Translations under genes and position numbers: made by a program
Origin: an uncultured SAR86 cluster bacterium
Lineage (GTDB): Bacteria; Pseudomonadota; Gammaproteobacteria; Magnimaribacterales; AG-339-G14
Direction: 5' to 3'
NCBI GenBank assembly: GCA_902570035.1
Contig: CACFWO010000004.1
Coordinates: 1 to 64,000 of the forward strand
DNA: 64,000 bases
Notes under the pieces: model-generated
What the model was told of the DNA's origin: nothing
Seen by the model: the letters and a program-made list of their open reading frames with translations, nothing else
Databases searched by the model: none
Shown: positions 25,634 to 34,078 of the stretch, piece after piece
Numbering within the stretch: the stretch's first letter is position 1
How the letters are laid out: each line of letters starts with the position of its first letter

Positions 25634-26695
25634 CTAGTTAATTGACGTAATAATAATTTCTTTCGAATCTACAGGTAATATAACCATTGTTCCGTCGTCA
25701 GATAAAGTCCAATTTGTAAGAATATCATCTATTCCTCTAGTAAAAATATCTGCAACTAAATTTGTCCTTGGGGCAGGAATTAAATGGTAATAAACAAGAT
25801 GGCCAACGTTTGCTTCTTTCGCTAGATTCGCAACTTCAATAGTGTTGGTATGGTAATTTTGTATATCTACAATAGCAATCCTGGAAGAGGAGTTCTCTGG
25901 AAGAGCGTTATACATCATGTCTAAGGTACCTTTATGAAAGGCCTCATGGAATAAGACATCAACATTCTTTGAATTATTTAAGATTGTTTCTGAGTAAATA
26001 GTATCACCGCTCAAAACTATAGATCTTCCTTTATATTCGATCTTAAAGGCTAATGAAGGATCGATCGGTTTATGGTCAACTAAGAAAGCTGTAATTAAAA
26101 TTCCGTTAGATTCGTATACTGGGATGCTAAAATCAGTAATTTCGTATCCATCAAAACCTGCTGTATCTAAAGGAGCAAATTGATCGCCATGATGGTCATT
26201 ACGATATTTCCAATCTAAAGAATAGGCTTCAGTAAATCCGTTAAGAACCTGATTTATCCCTTCAGGACCGTACACTTTTAATTTAGACTGTCGACTAGTT
26301 CCAACCCAATTCCACATATGTATTTCAGGAAGTTCAGCAATATGATCAGAGTGAAGATGAGAAATGAAAATACTATTTAATTGGTCTAAGGGAACACGCC
26401 AATTTCTTAAATTATCTATACTTTTATTCCCGACATCAAAAATGAAGGTTTCCTCTCCGGCTTTAATCATTACGCAAGTCTCTGCTCTAGTTGGATGTGG
26501 TAGAGGTGACTTTGAACCACACACCAAAGCACTTAAAGAATCTTCTTCTGGAAAAATATTTGGTGCGGTGCTTATTAAGCTTTGAGCAAGTCGTTGAAAC
26601 AATGCATCTTGTACAGCTGGAACTCTAGTTAAAAAAAATAAAATTCCAGCGATTATAAAAATAATCAAAATTAGGTAGGTAATAATTTTTTTCAT
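25634..26695 (-). CDS. Membrane-anchored metallo-beta-lactamase-fold hydrolase
   Basis: The 353-residue protein has one N-terminal transmembrane helix (about 4-22) and an MBL domain with H113-x-H115-x-D117-H118 in FISHLHSDHIAEL. Downstream metal-ligand positions include VLSGDT and a late YYHLIP histidine. It resembles the tRNase Z / arylsulfatase-like branch of the fold. The anchor would place the domain in the periplasm. The substrate is unknown; an ester or lactone intermediate of the surrounding operon is one possibility. It is one base from the membrane-protein gene upstream. Confidence 0.8.
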   Translation of the reverse strand: MKKIITYLILIIFIIAGILFFLTRVPAVQDALFQRLAQSLISTAPNIFPEEDSLSALVCGSKSPLPHPTRAETCVMIKAGEETFIFDVGNKSIDNLRNWRVPLDQLNSIFISHLHSDHIAELPEIHMWNWVGTSRQSKLKVYGPEGINQVLNGFTEAYSLDWKYRNDHHGDQFAPLDTAGFDGYEITDFSIPVYESNGILITAFLVDHKPIDPSLAFKIEYKGRSIVLSGDTIYSETILNNSKNVDVLFHEAFHKGTLDMMYNALPENSSSRIAIVDIQNYHTNTIEVANLAKEANVGHLVYYHLIPAPRTNLVADIFTRGIDDILTNWTLSDDGTMVILPVDSKEIIITSIN

Positions 26696-26696
26696 A

Positions 26697-27158
26697 TTAG
26701 GATTTCCTTTTTAAAAGAGAAGTAATAAATAAAATTAACAAGAAAGTCGTGACAAAAGGAGCAGATTCAATTCCTGGAGTTGTGCCGGTTTTATATTCAG
26801 CTAAATTAAGAGGAGAATTTGAAGCATTTATAACTCTAGCTGACCACTCAATTAAAAAAACTAAAATAGCTAAAGGTAAGAGAGACTTATATCTAAAAAG
26901 GATTACCCAAGCAAAAGCACAAAATAATAATTGAATTAACCCCCATAGCGAAAAAAACGCATAGATAACTGGCATTGGATCAGGAGAGCCATCTATCACT
27001 ATTATATTTGCTATACCGTGCAGACCAAATTCTACGTAGAAGAGATGAATAATTGATCTCCAGGTCATTAATAAAAGAAAAGGAATAAAAATGTAAACCA
27101 CCAATCTAGAACCAAGATAATTATTATCAGCAATCTTGGGAAACAACATAGCAAACAT
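26697..27158 (-). CDS. Small four-TM membrane protein of unknown function
   Basis: The 153-residue protein has four hydrophobic helices (about 18-37, 62-84, 88-108, 131-148). The loop after TM1 contains FGLHGIANIIVIDG and the one after TM3 contains SARVINASNSP. I do not recognise the family. It lies inside the TetR-linked operon, with gaps of six and one bases to its neighbours, so it probably supports the same pathway, for instance in transport or as a membrane partner of the MBL-fold enzyme. Confidence 0.7.
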   Translation of the reverse strand: MFAMLFPKIADNNYLGSRLVVYIFIPFLLLMTWRSIIHLFYVEFGLHGIANIIVIDGSPDPMPVIYAFFSLWGLIQLLFCAFAWVILFRYKSLLPLAILVFLIEWSARVINASNSPLNLAEYKTGTTPGIESAPFVTTFLLILFITSLLKRKS

Positions 27159-27164
27159 GAGTTA

Positions 27165-28247
27165 TTACTCTTTTATGAAATCAATAAGAATATTTGATAG
27201 TTTTTTTGCCTTAGTCCACTGAAAAAAATGCCCTCCTCCTATATTCGGTGCACTTGTTGCATTAGGACACATTTTCAAGACGTCTTTTTCGGCTCCATTA
27301 GTTACTGGATCATCGCCCGCAAAGACACTTAAAAAAGGTTTCTGCCAACTTTTATAAAATTCTCTTGCTTTCTTTTGCGCTTCTAATGATTGATCAGGAA
27401 TCATCGGTACATGACTAGGCATGGCTCTAGGACCCATTTTATAGGACGGATCAGGGAAAGGTGCTTCGTAAGCTTGATCAAGATTTGATTTAAATGGAAA
27501 TAGTTTTCTTAAGCCAAGTCTAAGAAATATAAAATAAATTAAAAATTTGATGCGTGAATTTTTTTCCATCATGCTTGACATCATAAATCCAATAGGAAGA
27601 TCTTCGGTATCCCAGCATAGTTTCTGCCAATACATAAAACTTAAAGCTGGATGATGTGATGAATCGCTACTCAAATTATTTTTACCATCCATCTTTCTTA
27701 TTTCTCTTTGCATAGATATTGGATTAAGTTTTATATCACTGTTTCTAAAAGCTTTAATTTTATCTATGACATCTTGAGGTACATCAGGGTTATACGGTAA
27801 ACCTGTATTCCCCATGGCTACTTTAAGAAATCTATCTGGTTGGTTAGCAACAACCCTTAATCCAATAAGTCCTCCCCAATCCTGACCAAAAAAAGTGAGA
27901 TTATTTAAATCATTAGCTTTTATCCAATCGGTCATCCAATCCACTTGTCGTTGATAAGAATAGTCTTCTCTTGATGCAGGTTTATCGGATTTACCGTAGC
28001 CAGGTAAATCAGGAGCAACGACTCTTATTCCAGCTTCAGTTAGATAAGGAATCATCCTTGAGTACAAATAACTCCATACAGGCTGACCGTGGATCACTAA
28101 CAGAATTGGACCATCCTTTGGACCCTCATCTATATGATGTATTCTCAGATCAGAACCATCATGAGTCTTTATGACGGTGTAATTAGGTTCATATGGGAAG
28201 TCTTTTATGTTTTTAAATCTACTATCCGGAGTCCTTAAAATTTTCAT
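27165..28247 (-). CDS. Haloalkane dehalogenase, subfamily I-like
   Basis: The 360-residue alpha/beta hydrolase has the HLD-I signature H53-GQPVWSYLYSRM and nucleophile D123 followed by W124 in QDWGG. The acid lies in GDDPVT (D312/D313), and H340 in GGGHFFQW. HLD-I enzymes (DhlA type) hydrolyse haloalkanes, using the Trp next to the nucleophile and a cap-domain Trp to bind halide. The protein is about 50 residues longer than usual. The extra length lies in the cap region (about 190-285). It is in the middle of the TetR-linked operon, between a membrane protein and an NMO-like enzyme. Confidence 0.82.
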   Translation of the reverse strand: MKILRTPDSRFKNIKDFPYEPNYTVIKTHDGSDLRIHHIDEGPKDGPILLVIHGQPVWSYLYSRMIPYLTEAGIRVVAPDLPGYGKSDKPASREDYSYQRQVDWMTDWIKANDLNNLTFFGQDWGGLIGLRVVANQPDRFLKVAMGNTGLPYNPDVPQDVIDKIKAFRNSDIKLNPISMQREIRKMDGKNNLSSDSSHHPALSFMYWQKLCWDTEDLPIGFMMSSMMEKNSRIKFLIYFIFLRLGLRKLFPFKSNLDQAYEAPFPDPSYKMGPRAMPSHVPMIPDQSLEAQKKAREFYKSWQKPFLSVFAGDDPVTNGAEKDVLKMCPNATSAPNIGGGHFFQWTKAKKLSNILIDFIKE

Positions 28248-28250
28248 TTT

Positions 28251-29174
28251 TTAGAACTTTATAGAAGCCATAGAATCACAAATTTCATTAAACTCTGTAA
28301 TCGTTTCATTAATAATTGTTTCTACTGGTTTTATTTCTTTTATTAATCCTATTGATTGACCTGCCAATGCAGGTGCTGCATTCATATCGCCATCAAAGTA
28401 TAGATTCTTAATTCCAGACATCGCACTCATATCCATCAGACCATCGTCGTAAATTTTATCTGTAAAATCAGTTTTCAATGCTCGTATGCAAGGTTTAGCT
28501 TTTTTGTTGAGAATATAAGTGCCTTGTTCATTACCATTTACGATCGCGTTTTTAAAATTATCATGAACTGGGCTTTCTAAGGATGATACAAATCTTGTGC
28601 CCATTTGAATGCCTTCTCCACCAGCAGCAAAAGCAGCTGCCATTCCTCTGCCATCTACAATGCCTCCAGCTGCAACAATAGGAAGATCGGTGTGTTTCTT
28701 GATTGATTGAATTAAAACGTGAAGTCCAACTTCCTCGGGATTTTTAAATCCGCCCCCTTCTGTCCCCTCTACAACCAAACCATCAACTCCTGCATCAACT
28801 GCTTTCATGGCGCCAGCAAGGCTTGGTACAGCATGAAATACCTTGATATCTGCCTCTTTTAATTTATGTATATATTTAGCTGGATCCCCTGCAGAAGTTG
28901 TAACAAATTTAACATTTTCACCTATAACAACATCAAGCATGCTCTCGTCAGATAAAAATAATATTGGCAAATTAACTCCAAAAGGACTGTTGGTTAATGT
29001 AGCCATTTTTTTAATTTCTTCTTTGCATTGATCTACTTCTCCAGATGAAGTTTCAATAATGCCAAATGCACCAGCATTAGATACTGCTGATGCAAGGTTG
29101 CTTCTTGCTATCCATCCCATGGGGGCTTGTATTATTGGATATTTACAACCCAACATTTCAGTAATTCTATTCAT
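28251..29174 (-). CDS. Nitronate monooxygenase-like FMN enzyme (lacking active-site His)
   Basis: The 307-residue TIM-barrel flavoprotein is paralogous to the product at 24655-25626. It has PIIQAPMGW, PFGVNLP, VAAGGIVDGRG and GGEGIQMGTRF for FMN binding. The GGH motif is replaced by EGGGFKN (F143), so the catalytic histidine of class I nitronate monooxygenases is missing. It may act on a different substrate or as an enoyl reductase-like or isomerase-type flavoprotein. It overlaps the GST-like gene by eight bases and is three bases from the dehalogenase. Confidence 0.8.
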   Translation of the reverse strand: MNRITEMLGCKYPIIQAPMGWIARSNLASAVSNAGAFGIIETSSGEVDQCKEEIKKMATLTNSPFGVNLPILFLSDESMLDVVIGENVKFVTTSAGDPAKYIHKLKEADIKVFHAVPSLAGAMKAVDAGVDGLVVEGTEGGGFKNPEEVGLHVLIQSIKKHTDLPIVAAGGIVDGRGMAAAFAAGGEGIQMGTRFVSSLESPVHDNFKNAIVNGNEQGTYILNKKAKPCIRALKTDFTDKIYDDGLMDMSAMSGIKNLYFDGDMNAAPALAGQSIGLIKEIKPVETIINETITEFNEICDSMASIKF

Positions 29175-30204
29175 TTGATTCCACCAATGATTCGCAATGA
29201 TTTAATTGTAAAAAAGAAAAAACTTCATCTTTTTTATCAGTATCTAGTTTCTCATATTCTTCTTTAATCCATGCTAAACATTTTGCTTGATACGGAAAAG
29301 ATTTTTGTTTCCATTCACCTTCATCTAAATCAATTTCCCATTCATCGCTGCCTTCATCAATTGCTTTTTTATTTGCAATCATCGTTGGTACATAGGAAGT
29401 GCTCATTTCTTTAAATAAACCGTGAATAGTTTGAGGAAGGTCCGAAAGCGTTAGATTATTTTTTTGAACTTCAAGTCCGCTTCTATCTTCAAGAGATCTA
29501 ACCCATCCAATTACCCTCGGAGCTAATTCATGAGCAATTTTACGAGGAGTTGGATCAAACCCTACAAGTTGAGTGAGCTGACCGTAAACAGCAAAATCAC
29601 ATGAGGATGGAAATGATCCAAGTAAATACGGTTGGATTTTTAAATGATTTTCTAAAATCTTAAGAAAAGATTTATAACTTTGATCAATAAAAGGGGCAGT
29701 TTCGTCGTTAGATCCAACAACCCATAATCTATCTATTTGTCTTTTTGCAAAGTGGTCTTTAAAAAATGCTAACTCATCATCAGAAATATTATTCATGATT
29801 CCTAATGGTAAAAGTGTGCCGGCATTATCAGCATCTTCAGCAAAATGCCAACGATAATGAAACATATATTTAGTGCACCACTCATCACCAAAGTCTTCTA
29901 AAACATAATTAATAAACCTTAAAGATTGATCTTCAGGATAAACAGATCTATCTGAATAAGAATTTTCAAATTCTTCAATTAATGGTGTTGAATCAGTTAC
30001 CGCAGTTAATTTTCCATCTCTGGGAAGAAGAAGAACAGGTAATAAAATTGGTTTCGGTGGATCAATATTCATTGGTTTTAGAACATCAGATACATCTCCC
30101 CAAATAACTTGATGTGGAATTCTTTTAAATCGCAAATATGCAATCATCTTCCTTGTGTATGGTGATGCTGGGTTACCTATTAATTTAACGGTGTTTTCGG
30201 TCAT
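29167..30204 (-). CDS. GST-like thioredoxin-fold protein, first gene of the operon
   Basis: The protein has an N-terminal GST-type thioredoxin fold (KLIGNPASPYTRKMIAYLRFKRI) and a cis-Pro region (LLPVLLLPRDG). TDSTPLIEEFE is the glutathione-contact position, and an alpha-helical C-terminal domain follows. ATG 30204 (345 residues) is chosen over ATG 30240. The longer form would overlap the tetR promoter and would add 12 residues that GST-like proteins lack. A glutathione or thiol-dependent step on a halogenated or nitro substrate is plausible from context. It heads the seven-gene minus-strand unit. Confidence 0.75.
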   Translation of the reverse strand: MTENTVKLIGNPASPYTRKMIAYLRFKRIPHQVIWGDVSDVLKPMNIDPPKPILLPVLLLPRDGKLTAVTDSTPLIEEFENSYSDRSVYPEDQSLRFINYVLEDFGDEWCTKYMFHYRWHFAEDADNAGTLLPLGIMNNISDDELAFFKDHFAKRQIDRLWVVGSNDETAPFIDQSYKSFLKILENHLKIQPYLLGSFPSSCDFAVYGQLTQLVGFDPTPRKIAHELAPRVIGWVRSLEDRSGLEVQKNNLTLSDLPQTIHGLFKEMSTSYVPTMIANKKAIDEGSDEWEIDLDEGEWKQKSFPYQAKCLAWIKEEYEKLDTDKKDEVFSFLQLNHCESLVESNE

Positions 30205-30233
30205 TTGAGTTAATCTTTCTAAAAATTTATAAT
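30205..30233 (+). promoter_or_regulatory. Strong promoter of the tetR gene
   Basis: TTGAGT at 30205-30210 and a perfect TATAAT at 30228-30233 are separated by 17 bases, the best sigma-70 match seen in the window. The -35 box starts right next to the divergent GST-like ATG (30202-30204), so the operon and tetR share about 41 bases of control DNA. Confidence 0.6.
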
Positions 30234-30251
30234 ATGTCATAGATCATGTCA
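30234..30251. repeat. Direct repeat ATGTCA x2 at the tetR start, possible operator
   Basis: ATGTCA occurs at 30234-30239 and again at 30246-30251, with a 12-base period that is close to one helical turn. It lies just after the tetR -10 box and overlaps the tetR ATG. TetR operators are usually palindromic, so this is only a candidate. Confidence 0.25.
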
Positions 30252-30833
30252 AAAGATAATTATATGGAAGTTATATCTACAGACGGCAGAAAAAAAAGAA
30301 GCAAAGATACTTCTGAATTAATCATAGATACTGCATTTTCTCTTCTTAATGAGGGCATTTTAAACATCACTCACGAATTAATTGCTAAGGAGGCAAAAAT
30401 CGGAACTCGCACTATATTCCGTCATTTTAAAGATAAGAATTCATTAATTATCGGTATGCACGATAAGCTTTTGAAAGACTTTGAATTATCCAAACCAAAA
30501 ATTGATTTGGATATTGATGTAATTACTAGGTTGAAATCACTTATTGAGTTCACGTGCAATACATATGAAAAATATCAGTATGTTCATCATTGGACTGTTA
30601 AAAATTTATGGTATTCAAAGGATGTAAGAATGAATATCGTTGAATGGAATAAAAGAAGTAGCAACTATATATTTGAATTTCTTCCCGAAATAAAAGATCA
30701 ACAATGGGAAAAAGAAGATTTTATTGTGAACACTCTCTCGTTTCCTTTTTGGCAAAGACTTGTTGGAATTTCTAAACGTACAAATAAAGAAATCAAGAGT
30801 ATTTTACTTGTAAATTTAAAAAATTATTTTTAA
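30246..30833 (+). CDS. TetR-family transcriptional regulator
   Basis: The 195-residue protein has an N-terminal helix-turn-helix at about 20-66 (LIIDTAFSLLNEG, then ELIAKEAKIGTRTIFRHFKDKNSLI), the standard TetR DNA-binding layout, and a divergent helical ligand domain. Such proteins generally repress a divergent operon until a small molecule binds. The adjacent seven-gene unit is the natural target, and the regulator probably also controls itself. No Shine-Dalgarno precedes ATG 30246. Its stop abuts the stop of the convergent DUF2805 gene. Confidence 0.88.
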   Translation: MSKDNYMEVISTDGRKKRSKDTSELIIDTAFSLLNEGILNITHELIAKEAKIGTRTIFRHFKDKNSLIIGMHDKLLKDFELSKPKIDLDIDVITRLKSLIEFTCNTYEKYQYVHHWTVKNLWYSKDVRMNIVEWNKRSSNYIFEFLPEIKDQQWEKEDFIVNTLSFPFWQRLVGISKRTNKEIKSILLVNLKNYF

Positions 30834-31088
30834 TTATCTTGGCTTGCCTTGGACTTTTGCTCTGTGCCTTCCTACAGAAAAAGAGCGTTTTGATAAATGT
30901 TTCGTATTTTTACCGTTGACTCTTTTTCGCCACATCTTGAAACTGCTTTCTTTCATTTCTCGTCTCATAATCTCTATAACTTCTTGTTCTTTTATAGAAA
31001 ACTGAGCTTCGATTGCATCAAAAGGTGTTCTATCCTCCCAAGCCATTTCAATAACCCGTGAAATATCTGAGTCACTAAGATTTTTCAT
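30834..31088 (-). CDS. DUF2805 / TIGR03643-type protein
   Basis: The 84-residue protein matches the family: SDISRVIEMAWEDRTPFDAIEAQFSI, IEIMRREMKESSFKMWRKRVNGKNTKH and a basic tail. The N-terminal half resembles a helix-turn-helix and the C-terminus is strongly basic, so nucleic-acid binding is conceivable. No function is established. It follows the small membrane ORF at 31090-31197 on the same strand by one base and is probably co-transcribed with it. Confidence 0.82.
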   Translation of the reverse strand: MKNLSDSDISRVIEMAWEDRTPFDAIEAQFSIKEQEVIEIMRREMKESSFKMWRKRVNGKNTKHLSKRSFSVGRHRAKVQGKPR

Positions 31089-31089
31089 T

Positions 31090-31197
31090 TCAGTAAATTA
31101 GATCAATATAGTAACTAACTATAGCTAGGAGAATAATAATCAAACCTAGTGAAGAAAGTAACGTCCAAAGATGAAATTTTTTATCTTCCTTTTTCAT
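31090..31197 (-). CDS. Possible 35-aa single-TM small membrane protein
   Basis: This is a short open frame of ATG plus 35 codons ending in TGA one base before the DUF2805 start. The product has a lysine-rich N-terminus ([11 protein letters not shown]) and one hydrophobic helix at about residues 12-32, followed by YYIDLIY, the normal inside-out layout of small membrane proteins. A TATTAT box lies five bases before the ATG, so the message may be leaderless. Too short for homology by eye; it may be a real small protein or chance. Confidence 0.45.
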   Translation of the reverse strand: MKKEDKKFHLWTLLSSLGLIIILLAIVSYYIDLIY

Positions 31198-31228
31198 CTG
31201 GCATAATAGTCATATACAAACATATTTT

Positions 31229-31447
31229 ATGGCAAAAGAAGATTTAATAGAAATGGAAGGTGAAGTTATCGACACCATGCCTAACACTACATTTAAAGTT
31301 AAGCTTGAAAATGATCATGTGATAACAGCTCATATTTCAGGAAAAATGAGAAAAAACTACATCAGAATTCTCACTGGAGATAAGGTTAAAGTTGAAATGA
31401 CACCTTATGATTTGTCTAAAGGTAGGATTACTTACAGGGGTAAATAA
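31229..31447 (+). CDS. infA: Translation initiation factor IF-1
   Basis: The 72-residue S1/OB-fold protein matches IF-1 along its full length: [63 protein letters not shown]. It binds the 30S A site and helps IF-2 and IF-3 select the start codon. As in many proteobacteria it lies next to clpA, here convergently, with stop codons abutting at 31447/31448. Confidence 0.96.
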   Translation: MAKEDLIEMEGEVIDTMPNTTFKVKLENDHVITAHISGKMRKNYIRILTGDKVKVEMTPYDLSKGRITYRGK

Positions 31448-33709
31448 TTAAACCTTCTCTTTTTTCTTCTCTTCTTTTCTTGGGCTAGATTTAAGATTGA
31501 TTTTTAATTCATCGTCTTCAACTGAAACGATAACGCTACCGCCATTTTTTGAAAGTTCACCGAAAATTAATTCCTCAGCTAACGGTTTCTTGATTTTATC
31601 TTGAATTATCCTATACATAGGTCTTGCGCCCATTTTTTCATCGTACCCTTTATTTGACAGCCAAGATCTTGCATCGTCATCAACCTCTAAAGTGACCTGC
31701 TTCTCATCAAGTTGAGCCTGTACTTCGGTTAAAAATTTATCAACTATTGTAAGAATTATTTCTTCAGGTAAAGAGTCAAATTGAACTATTGCATCAAGTC
31801 TATTTCTAAATTCTGGAGAGAAAGCTTTTTTGATGACTTCAGCACCATCAGATGAATTATCTTGTTTTTGGAATCCCATAGAATTCCTAGCCATCTCTTG
31901 TGCACCTGAATTAGTTGTCATGATTAAGACAACATTTTTAAAACTGGCTACTCTACCGTTATTATCAGTCAATGTGCCATGATCCATTACTTGAAGTAAG
32001 ACATTAAAAACCTCAGGATGAGCCTTTTCAATTTCATCCAATAAAATTACTGAATGTGGATTTTTTACAGCTGCTTCAGTCAATAATCCACCTTGATCGT
32101 AACCAACATAACCTGGAGGTGCTCCAATTAATCTTGAAACAGTATGTCTCTCCATATATTCAGACATATCAAATCTGATTAGTTCTACTCCCATAGACAA
32201 AGATAGTTGTCTTGATAATTCTGTTTTTCCGACACCTGTTGGTCCCGCAAAAAGAAAACTTCCAATTGGCTTTTCTTCGTTGCCAAGGCCTGCTCTAGAC
32301 ATAACAATAGAGCTGACTAATTTTTCAATAGCATCATCTTGACCAAAAATAACTCTTTTTAAATTTTCTTCGAGCTTACCTAAAGAAACCTTGTCATCTT
32401 TAGAAACACTTTTTTCCGGTATTCTAGCGATCAATGAAATAACTTTTTGGATATCCAGTTCAGAAACAGTTTTTCTTCTGTTATTTTTTAGAAGTCTTAA
32501 CCTTGCACCAGCTTCATCAACAACATCGATAGCCTTATCTGGAAGAAATTTGTCATTTATGTGCTTTGAAGAAAGTTCTACTGCTGATTTTAATGCTTCT
32601 TTTGAATATTTAAGTTCGTGATGTTCTTCAAATTTTGATTTCAAACCTTCAAGAATCTTTAAAGTTTCTTCCTGAGATGGCTCTTCAATGTCCACTTTCT
32701 GAAATCTTCTTGATAATGCCCTATCCTTTTCAAAAATGTTTCTATATTCAGTGTAAGTTGTAGAACCTACCAAAGTAAAACTGCCTTTCCCCAGGGTAGG
32801 TTTTAATAAATTTGAGGCATCCATTACTCCACCAGACGTTGCACCCGCACCAATTACTGTATGTATCTCATCTATGAATAGGATAGATCCTTCAATTTTT
32901 TTTAGTTCTTTAAGAATTGACTTTAACCTTTTTTCAAAATCTCCTCTGTATTTTGTTCCAGCAAGAAGAGTCCCCATATCTAAAGAAAAAATTTGACGGT
33001 TTTTTAAGACATCAGGGACTTTACCTTCAACTATATTTTTTGCAAGGCCTTCTACAACGGCTGTTTTTCCAACACCGGATTCTCCAACTAATAGTGGATT
33101 GTTTTTACTTCTTCTTGAGACTATTTGAGTAATTCTCTCTAATTCATTCGATCTGCCAATAAGCGGATCTATATTTCCTTCAGCTGCTTCTTGATTTAAA
33201 TTAGTAGCGTATTTAATTAATGCATTTTGCTCAGATTCTTCGCCATCTTCATTTTGATAATCTATTTCTAAGTCTTCAGACTCGTCTTCCTCTCCGTGGC
33301 TTAGGTACGAAACGGCATCTAATCTTGTCATGCCCTGTTGTTTTAATAAATAAACGCTGTAAGACTCTTTTTCACTAAACAAAGCAACAATTATGTTAGC
33401 TCCTGTAACTTCTGTACCTTTTGTGCTTTGAACGTGAAATACCGCTCTTTGAATTACCCTTTGAAAGCTCAGAGTTGCTTGAACATCTTTATTAGAATCT
33501 GCATTTTCAGGAATAGACTCCTTTAGAAATTTATCTAATTCTAAAGTTAATTTTTCAATATCAACGTTACATGCAGACAATAACTTAAGAGCTTCGTTAT
33601 TATCTAAAAGACAAAATAATAAATGCTCTGTTGTAACAAATTCATGATTAGAGCTATGTGCTTTCTTAAATGCGTTATTAAGACAATTTTCTAAATTCTT
33701 TTCTAACAT
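31448..33709 (-). CDS. clpA: ATP-dependent Clp protease ATP-binding subunit ClpA
   Basis: The 753-residue AAA+ unfoldase has an N-domain (about 1-145). Two ATPase modules follow, the first with GESGVGKT and ILFIDEIHT, the second with GPTGVGKTE and VILLDEIEKAHPEV. It unfolds substrates and feeds them to ClpP. ATG 33709 overlaps the clpS TGA by one base, so the TTG 33712 start is rejected. The C-terminus ends in a Lys/Glu-rich tail. clpP is not in the window. Confidence 0.96.
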   Translation of the reverse strand: MLEKNLENCLNNAFKKAHSSNHEFVTTEHLLFCLLDNNEALKLLSACNVDIEKLTLELDKFLKESIPENADSNKDVQATLSFQRVIQRAVFHVQSTKGTEVTGANIIVALFSEKESYSVYLLKQQGMTRLDAVSYLSHGEEDESEDLEIDYQNEDGEESEQNALIKYATNLNQEAAEGNIDPLIGRSNELERITQIVSRRSKNNPLLVGESGVGKTAVVEGLAKNIVEGKVPDVLKNRQIFSLDMGTLLAGTKYRGDFEKRLKSILKELKKIEGSILFIDEIHTVIGAGATSGGVMDASNLLKPTLGKGSFTLVGSTTYTEYRNIFEKDRALSRRFQKVDIEEPSQEETLKILEGLKSKFEEHHELKYSKEALKSAVELSSKHINDKFLPDKAIDVVDEAGARLRLLKNNRRKTVSELDIQKVISLIARIPEKSVSKDDKVSLGKLEENLKRVIFGQDDAIEKLVSSIVMSRAGLGNEEKPIGSFLFAGPTGVGKTELSRQLSLSMGVELIRFDMSEYMERHTVSRLIGAPPGYVGYDQGGLLTEAAVKNPHSVILLDEIEKAHPEVFNVLLQVMDHGTLTDNNGRVASFKNVVLIMTTNSGAQEMARNSMGFQKQDNSSDGAEVIKKAFSPEFRNRLDAIVQFDSLPEEIILTIVDKFLTEVQAQLDEKQVTLEVDDDARSWLSNKGYDEKMGARPMYRIIQDKIKKPLAEELIFGELSKNGGSVIVSVEDDELKINLKSSPRKEEKKKEKV

Positions 33710-34068
33710 CAATCTTCGTCATCCACTGGTTCAATTTCACTTATCAAAGGATGTTCATTTTGTTGAGCAAAATCATTGATTTGCGATGATTTTGTTTCAG
33801 CTATTTCCTTTGTAAAGATACCACAAACTCCTTTTCCATGAGTGTGCACTGCTAACATAATTTGTGTTGCTCTTTCCTGATCATAATTAAAAAACTTTTG
33901 TAGCACATATACTACAAATTCCATGGGCGTATAGTCGTCATTCAACAAAAGAATTCTATATAAAGAAGGTTTTTTTATTATTGGATCAGAAGGTCTGACA
34001 GCAACTGATAAGTCGCCTTCAAATTCTTCTTCTGGATTTTTGCTCTCTAATTTAAAATCAAAAAACAT
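33709..34068 (-). CDS. clpS: ATP-dependent Clp protease adaptor ClpS
   Basis: The 119-residue adaptor has the core [27 protein letters not shown] and later [20 protein letters not shown], including the N-degron pocket residues (N-D-D, M and H positions). It delivers N-end-rule substrates to ClpA. An acidic, flexible N-terminal extension precedes the core. It is coupled to clpA by a TGATG overlap and follows icd by about ten bases. Confidence 0.96.
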   Translation of the reverse strand: MFFDFKLESKNPEEEFEGDLSVAVRPSDPIIKKPSLYRILLLNDDYTPMEFVVYVLQKFFNYDQERATQIMLAVHTHGKGVCGIFTKEIAETKSSQINDFAQQNEHPLISEIEPVDDED

Positions 34069-34078
34069 TTAATTTATG

